Assembly: GCA_018901355.1 (NCBI GenBank)
Contig: JAHIEZ010000107.1
Coordinates: 1 to 8,808 of the forward strand
Direction of reading: 5' to 3'
Origin: Patescibacteria group bacterium
GTDB lineage: Bacteria > Patescibacteriota > Microgenomatia > UBA12405
DNA length: 8,808 nucleotides
Shown: piece by piece, positions 6,412 through 8,808 of the stretch
How the letters are laid out: each line of letters starts with the position of its first letter
How positions within the stretch are numbered: position 1 is the stretch's first letter
Position numbers and translations under genes: made by a program
The notes under the pieces: model-generated
Databases searched by the model: none
What the model saw: the letters and a program-made list of their open reading frames with translations, nothing else
What the model was told of the DNA's origin: nothing

Positions 6412-6684
6412 ATCCCACTCCTTTCTTTGTTAGCCGGTTTGGCTTCCCGAATGATATATTCCTATTTCACCGGGAATTTTGCCAGATTTGAGACATCCGG
6501 GTCCAGTTCTTCCAGTTCGATCTGCTTGATCGCAGAGGCAACGGTCGCGTTGAAAGGTTTGGACACGTCGGCCTCCCATCCCTTTTTCACCACCAGTCCG
6601 TTAATGTAATCGATTTCTGCTTGACGCTTTTAAGGAGGTCTTGATAGATCATAGACCGCGCCTGCTTGCCAATGTGTTTTGATT

Positions 6685-6690
6685 TATAGG
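6685..6690. repeat. Target-site duplication of the MITE (TATAGG)
   Basis: TATAGG immediately precedes the TG terminus of the insertion and recurs at 6929-6934 immediately after the CA terminus. Confidence 0.75.
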
Positions 6691-6928
6691 TGTTGAGTGC
6701 CAAGACATCGTAGACAGATTTTAGTGCCATAACATCGTGGACGAACCTAAAAAAAGCAATTGTCAGTTAATAAGAATTCACGATTGCTAACAGAAAAATA
6801 CTCATAACATGTTAATGGCTTACTCATATCCATATCATTAATCATTAACTGGGAGCTGTATTTAAATACGATCAATGTCCACGATCTCATGACACATTTA
6901 TTCGTCCACGATGTCATAACACTTATCA
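6691..6928. mobile_element. 238-bp MITE-like insertion with doubled terminal repeats
   Basis: The ends are 5'-TG...CA-3', flanked on both sides by the 6-base direct repeat TATAGG (6685-6690 and 6929-6934), a clear target duplication. Each end carries two tandem copies, about 28 bases apart, of a roughly 20-base motif with core ACATCGTGGAC, inverted relative to the other end: left at 6691-6716 and about 6721-6743, right at about 6876-6898 and 6903-6928. TG/CA termini with multiple terminal repeats are typical of IS21-family ends, which suggests a non-autonomous IS21-type derivative. The AT-rich 130-base interior encodes nothing convincing and contains the palindrome GTATTTAAATAC. It interrupts the reductase-family pseudogene. 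Confidence 0.75.
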
Positions 6929-6958
6929 TATAGGCATAAGGTAGACCCAATTGTCAAT

Positions 6959-6998
6959 ACAGTTTTTTATTTACAGTTTTTTATTTTAATTTTATTAT
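6959..6998. repeat. AT-rich tract with short direct repeat
   Basis: ACAGTTTTTTATT occurs at 6959-6971 and 6973-6985 and merges into a nearly pure A/T run. It fills the joint between the reductase remnant and the hairpin that ends the IS110 fragment. Confidence 0.6.
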
Positions 6999-7053
6999 TT
7001 TATTTATCTTTCAAAACCACTGACATCGTCAGTGGTTTTGAAAGATAAATAAA
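6999..7053. repeat. Perfect 26-bp inverted repeat with 3-base loop
   Basis: The left arm 6999-7024 and right arm 7028-7053 are perfectly complementary around ATC. The inner part reads AACCACTGAC / GTCAGTGGTT. It supplies the last 16 or so codons and the stop of the truncated IS110 transposase frame. Neither strand has a T-run after the stem, so it is not a standard terminator. Confidence 0.9.
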
Positions 7054-7783
7054 GGAGGGTTTCAATCTTTCCCGGCAGCATCATCTCCTTTGCGGGGCTG
7101 ATGGAAGCCACAGAGTTCAAAGCGGCCTCCCTGATCTTCTCGGGTTTGACCACAAGCCTCATTCTTTTGTCAGGATGGATGAATGCCTGCCTGAGATCTT
7201 TCTCGTCGGCATTGGCGACCAGTCGTGCCGAAGGGAATGTTTTAAGAAGGTAAAGCATGGTATCGCTGAAGACGTTGGCCAGTTTCTCCAGCTCAGGAAA
7301 GGTTCCTTGAAGCATCCTTTTAATGTCGTTCTTTATCCCCGCAATCATCTTCCCCGTAAATTCCCTTTCCCTGGCCATATCCCTGAGATCCTGATAACCC
7401 TGTGAAATAGAACATTGAGAAATCGTTTCCCGGTGTGACAAGAGATAATGGGCGATTACCAGGGCATCCTTCTTGTCCGTCTTGGTCTTTCTCAGGGATA
7501 GCTTCCCGTAATTGGCGATGAGCAGAGGATTGACCACGACCGTCTTGATATTCTTGGATGTCAGAAAGGAAAAGAGATTGAGGTGATAGCAACCACTCGA
7601 TTCCATGGCGATCATCACCTCTTCCACATTGGCAGCGTGAGAGGATAGGGCGTTCATCATTGCTTCAAATCCGGTTCTATCTGCCGCTGCAGTAAGAGAA
7701 AACATCACATTGCCCTGAACGTCCAACCCTGACGCACAAAAATAATCCTTGGAAACATCAACCCCGACAAAGAGACTTTCCAT
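7004..7783 (-). pseudogene. IS110-family transposase, C-terminally truncated
   Basis: The frame gives 259 residues, whereas IS110 transposases normally have roughly 320-450. The N-terminal RuvC-like DEDD domain is complete: Asp9 in FVGVDVSK, Glu61 in MIAMESSGCYH, and Asp103 and Asp106 in KTKTDKKDALVIAHYL. The middle helical region follows, ending around PGKIETLLYL. The next residues (SFKTTDDVSGFER) come from a perfect inverted repeat and are not family sequence. The C-terminal transposase_20-type domain with its catalytic serine is absent, so the enzyme cannot be functional as encoded. The ATG at 7783 has GGAGGTGG about six bases upstream. IS110 enzymes recombine DNA guided by a bridge RNA encoded in the element's non-coding end, and here that end (upstream side) appears to be retained while the 3' end of the element is lost. 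Confidence 0.88.
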
Positions 7784-7990
7784 CGGCCCACCTCCATGGT
7801 ATGATTAGAAAAAGGCAGGGGAATGCCTCTCGACCAATCCTCCATCGTGACAAAGGTTCAACAACCCAACCAACCTATGAGGGTTCAGGGAGACAGGGAA
7901 CACACTACGAGAAGGGTTCTAAGACCCGGATGGCATCCCGTTCTCCTACCTTTTCCCTGTAATCTTTAACATTTTTTACTCTGTATCATA
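7054..7990 (-). mobile_element. IS110-family element remnant, approximate limits
   Basis: It consists of the truncated transposase plus the roughly 200-base non-coding upstream end. The downstream limit is the hairpin at 6999-7053. The upstream limit must lie between the coding start and 8008, where the long direct repeat begins, and is placed around 7990 only by exclusion. No terminal repeats or target duplication could be identified, as expected for this family. Confidence 0.6.
7790..7980 (-). ncRNA. Candidate IS110 bridge-RNA region
   Basis: This non-coding DNA directly upstream of an IS110-group transposase is where this family encodes its bridge RNA. Small hairpins are visible: AGGCA/TGCCT (7813-7828) and GGGTT/GACCC with one G-U pair (7914-7927), and between them repeated G-rich/C-rich segments that could form internal loops. 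Target- and donor-pairing loops could not be assigned because the element's other end is missing and the left boundary is unknown. The call rests on position within a known family, not on recognised sequence. Confidence 0.35.
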
Positions 7991-8153
7991 AATGATCAGT
8001 AGGAGGTGTAAGGTGTAGAAAGGATATTTCAACCGGTCGTTAACATGGGTATTTTAGAATTTGGACAGGTCTGATATCGTTGTTTCGCAATGGCTATAAA
8101 CAAGGTCGTTGCATAGTTCTTACAACTGTACGTCCCGGCGAGCCAAATTAAAA

Positions 8154-8194
8154 CAGGGGGTTAGCCGGATCAAGGTTAGCCCCCTGTTTCTTTT
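8154..8194 (+). terminator. Intrinsic terminator in repeat copy 2
   Basis: CAGGGGGTTAGCC (8154-8166) pairs with GGTTAGCCCCCTG (8174-8186) over 13 positions including two G-U pairs, with a 7-base loop, and is followed by TTTCTTTT. This is a good rho-independent terminator for plus-strand transcription and the counterpart of 1449-1483. No gene is visible directly upstream, so whatever it terminates is either non-coding or lost. Confidence 0.75.
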
Positions 8195-8205
8195 CATAGA
8201 AATAT

Positions 8206-8227
8206 TTGCCACTATTTTGCCACTATT
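8206..8227. repeat. 11-base tandem repeat in repeat copy 2
   Basis: TTGCCACTATT is repeated twice without a gap. It occupies the same place, just after the terminator, as the different 11-base-period repeat in copy 1 (1498-1518). Confidence 0.7.
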
Positions 8228-8306
8228 GAAATTTTCAGGCCACAAAAAACCCAGGGATTCCGGCCCAGGGTTTCTCTTGGCGTTGCCGGGTGTCGTCAGT
8301 CTTCGT

Positions 8307-8575
8307 CCATTTAATTGGACGAGCATATATTTCGTGTCCACAGGTGCCAAAACTGGATGTGGACATAGCATCCGGCAAGGATCGCCTGTCCTGGGGCAAC
8401 TGTGACGGGTAGGCAACATATCCAGTGTGATGGCATGGTGGGAAGAAAAAGCATCCTTTTTCCCAGCGAGCCGACGGGGGGGATAGACCCTTTCGGCGGG
8501 ATACCTCGGGTCCCATCTCATATATCCATCCAACGGGGTGGAACCTCATTTTTTTCGGTTCATCAGGTTAATTGC
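8307..8575 (+). ncRNA. Candidate structured RNA, copy 2 (unnamed)
   Basis: This is the counterpart of 1648-1912. It retains GGAT (8379-8382) with ATCC (8420-8423), GTC (8388-8390) with GAC (8404-8406), GCC with GGC (8412-8414), and the AAGCATCC-loop hairpin formed by 8439-8450 and 8457-8465, with one bulged G and a G-C pair where copy 1 has A-T. GACCC (8486-8490) pairs with GGGTC (8508-8512), and GAACC (8541-8545) with GGTTC (8557-8561) closes it. The role is unknown. Confidence 0.4.
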
Positions 8576-8638
8576 CTTCTTGCCTAATCCACAAAACGTC
8601 GCCCTTGCCTTGAGAAAAATGCTTGATTTCGACCAGAA

Positions 8639-8808
8639 ATAGAGGCTATTGTTTTTTCAAAAAGTGGAGGCAGCGAAGTGTGGACAACTTCCTGAAGTCA
8701 AGCATCTCGAACGGTATTCAATAAGCATTGTGAAAAAGAATCGTCCTGTTGCCTCATTGAAAAATGTTACCGAAGAGGGAAGGATTTCGTCTAGAATAAG
8801 CCTGCCAG
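8639..8808. other. Intergenic end of window, no gene seen
   Basis: No reading frame of note is present. The only recognisable element is ACTTCCTGAAGTCA (8687-8700), which matches ACTTCCTAAAGTCA at 1927-1940 but lies after, rather than before, the CCTTGA segment of the repeat. Confidence 0.5.

Larger units (their letters stand above)
6462..6955 (-). pseudogene. C-terminal remnant of a second ketopantoate-reductase-family gene
   Basis: On the minus strand, 6623 to 6462 encodes QAEIDYINGLVVKKG and continues through SKPFNATVASAIKQIE to a TAG at 6462-6464, the C-terminal signature of ApbA/PanE proteins. Just upstream, in another frame, 6690-6629 encodes GKQARSMIYQDLLKS, the segment that should directly precede it, so there is a frameshift at about 6625-6632. 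Removing the 238-bp MITE (6691-6928) and one copy of its target duplication makes the frame read continuously into GLPYAYKSKHIG from bases 6952-6929. Homology then ends at an in-frame TGA (6954-6956) and AT-rich DNA, so the whole N-terminal half is gone. It lies 50 bases before tctC on the same strand, as if it had been the first gene of the transporter operon. Its C terminus differs clearly from the intact reductase at 2258-3289, so it is not a recent duplicate. Confidence 0.8.
8008..8638 (+). repeat. Long non-coding direct repeat, copy 2
   Basis: This is the partner of 1308-1983, same orientation and same order of parts: AAGGTGT lead at 8009, 31-base box at 8115-8145, terminator hairpin at 8154-8186, unrelated spacer with an 11-base tandem repeat, conserved hairpin block from 8307, and the CCTTGA segment at 8608-8634. 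Relative to copy 1 it lacks about 11 bases near 8360 and has a shorter spacer. The two copies bracket the reductase, tct operon and IS remnants. The G-run after the AAGCATCC hairpin is 7 long here and 9 in copy 1. Confidence 0.8.

Noticed and set aside
6747..6950. 67-codon minus-strand frame across the MITE
   Set aside because: It starts in the reductase remnant and runs through the MITE's terminal repeats and AT-rich interior, with no conserved sequence.
8120..8549. Minus-strand open frames of 104 and 137 codons in repeat copy 2
   Set aside because: They overlap each other in different frames, carry no recognisable domain, and do not stay in one frame when compared with copy 1.
1..8808. CRISPR array, rRNA, retron or group II intron
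   Set aside because: No regularly spaced repeats, rRNA sequence, reverse transcriptase or intron domain V was seen.

Overview
The window is an accessory, mobile-element-rich stretch of a bacterial chromosome. It is probably from a Gram-negative organism, because it encodes an exported tripartite tricarboxylate transporter (TTT) binding protein. The TTT, IS110 and IS200 genes together would fit Desulfobacterota (deltaproteobacteria), but that is a weak inference and no marker gene is present. Base composition is patchy: the intact ketopantoate-reductase-like gene is much richer in G+C at third codon positions than its neighbours, and the intergenic and MITE sequences are AT-rich.

Layout. Positions 1-250 hold the 3' end of an unidentified gene that runs into an IS200/IS605-family element (about 216-841, tnpA on the minus strand). 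Beyond it lies the C-terminal half of a HEPN-domain protein (842-1161) whose start is missing. From 1308 to 1983 there is a long non-coding block that recurs, diverged but in the same orientation, at 8008-8638. Each copy has a conserved 31-base box, a plus-strand terminator hairpin with compensatory changes, an 11-base tandem repeat and a second block of conserved nested hairpins. Between the two copies are: an intact 2-dehydropantoate 2-reductase-family gene on the plus strand with a textbook sigma70-type promoter (2258-3289); a convergent tctC-tctB-tctA transporter operon on the minus strand (6411 down to 3375); the wrecked C-terminal part of a second ketopantoate-reductase-family gene just upstream of tctC; a 238-bp MITE-like insertion inside that pseudogene; a perfect 26-bp hairpin; and an IS110-family transposase truncated at its C terminus, with its non-coding (possible bridge-RNA) end.

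How the genes work together. TctC would bind a carboxylate in the periplasm and deliver it to the TctA/TctB membrane complex. The reductase-family genes on both sides suggest the operon once carried its own keto-acid (or related) reductase as first gene, now lost. The intact reductase at the other end, of different base composition, may or may not replace it. Insertions have cut the tct operon off from its original upstream promoter region.

The most unusual content is the pair of long diverged non-coding repeats with RNA-like covariation, followed by the clean MITE with doubled terminal repeats and a 6-bp target duplication. I recognise neither as a named family.
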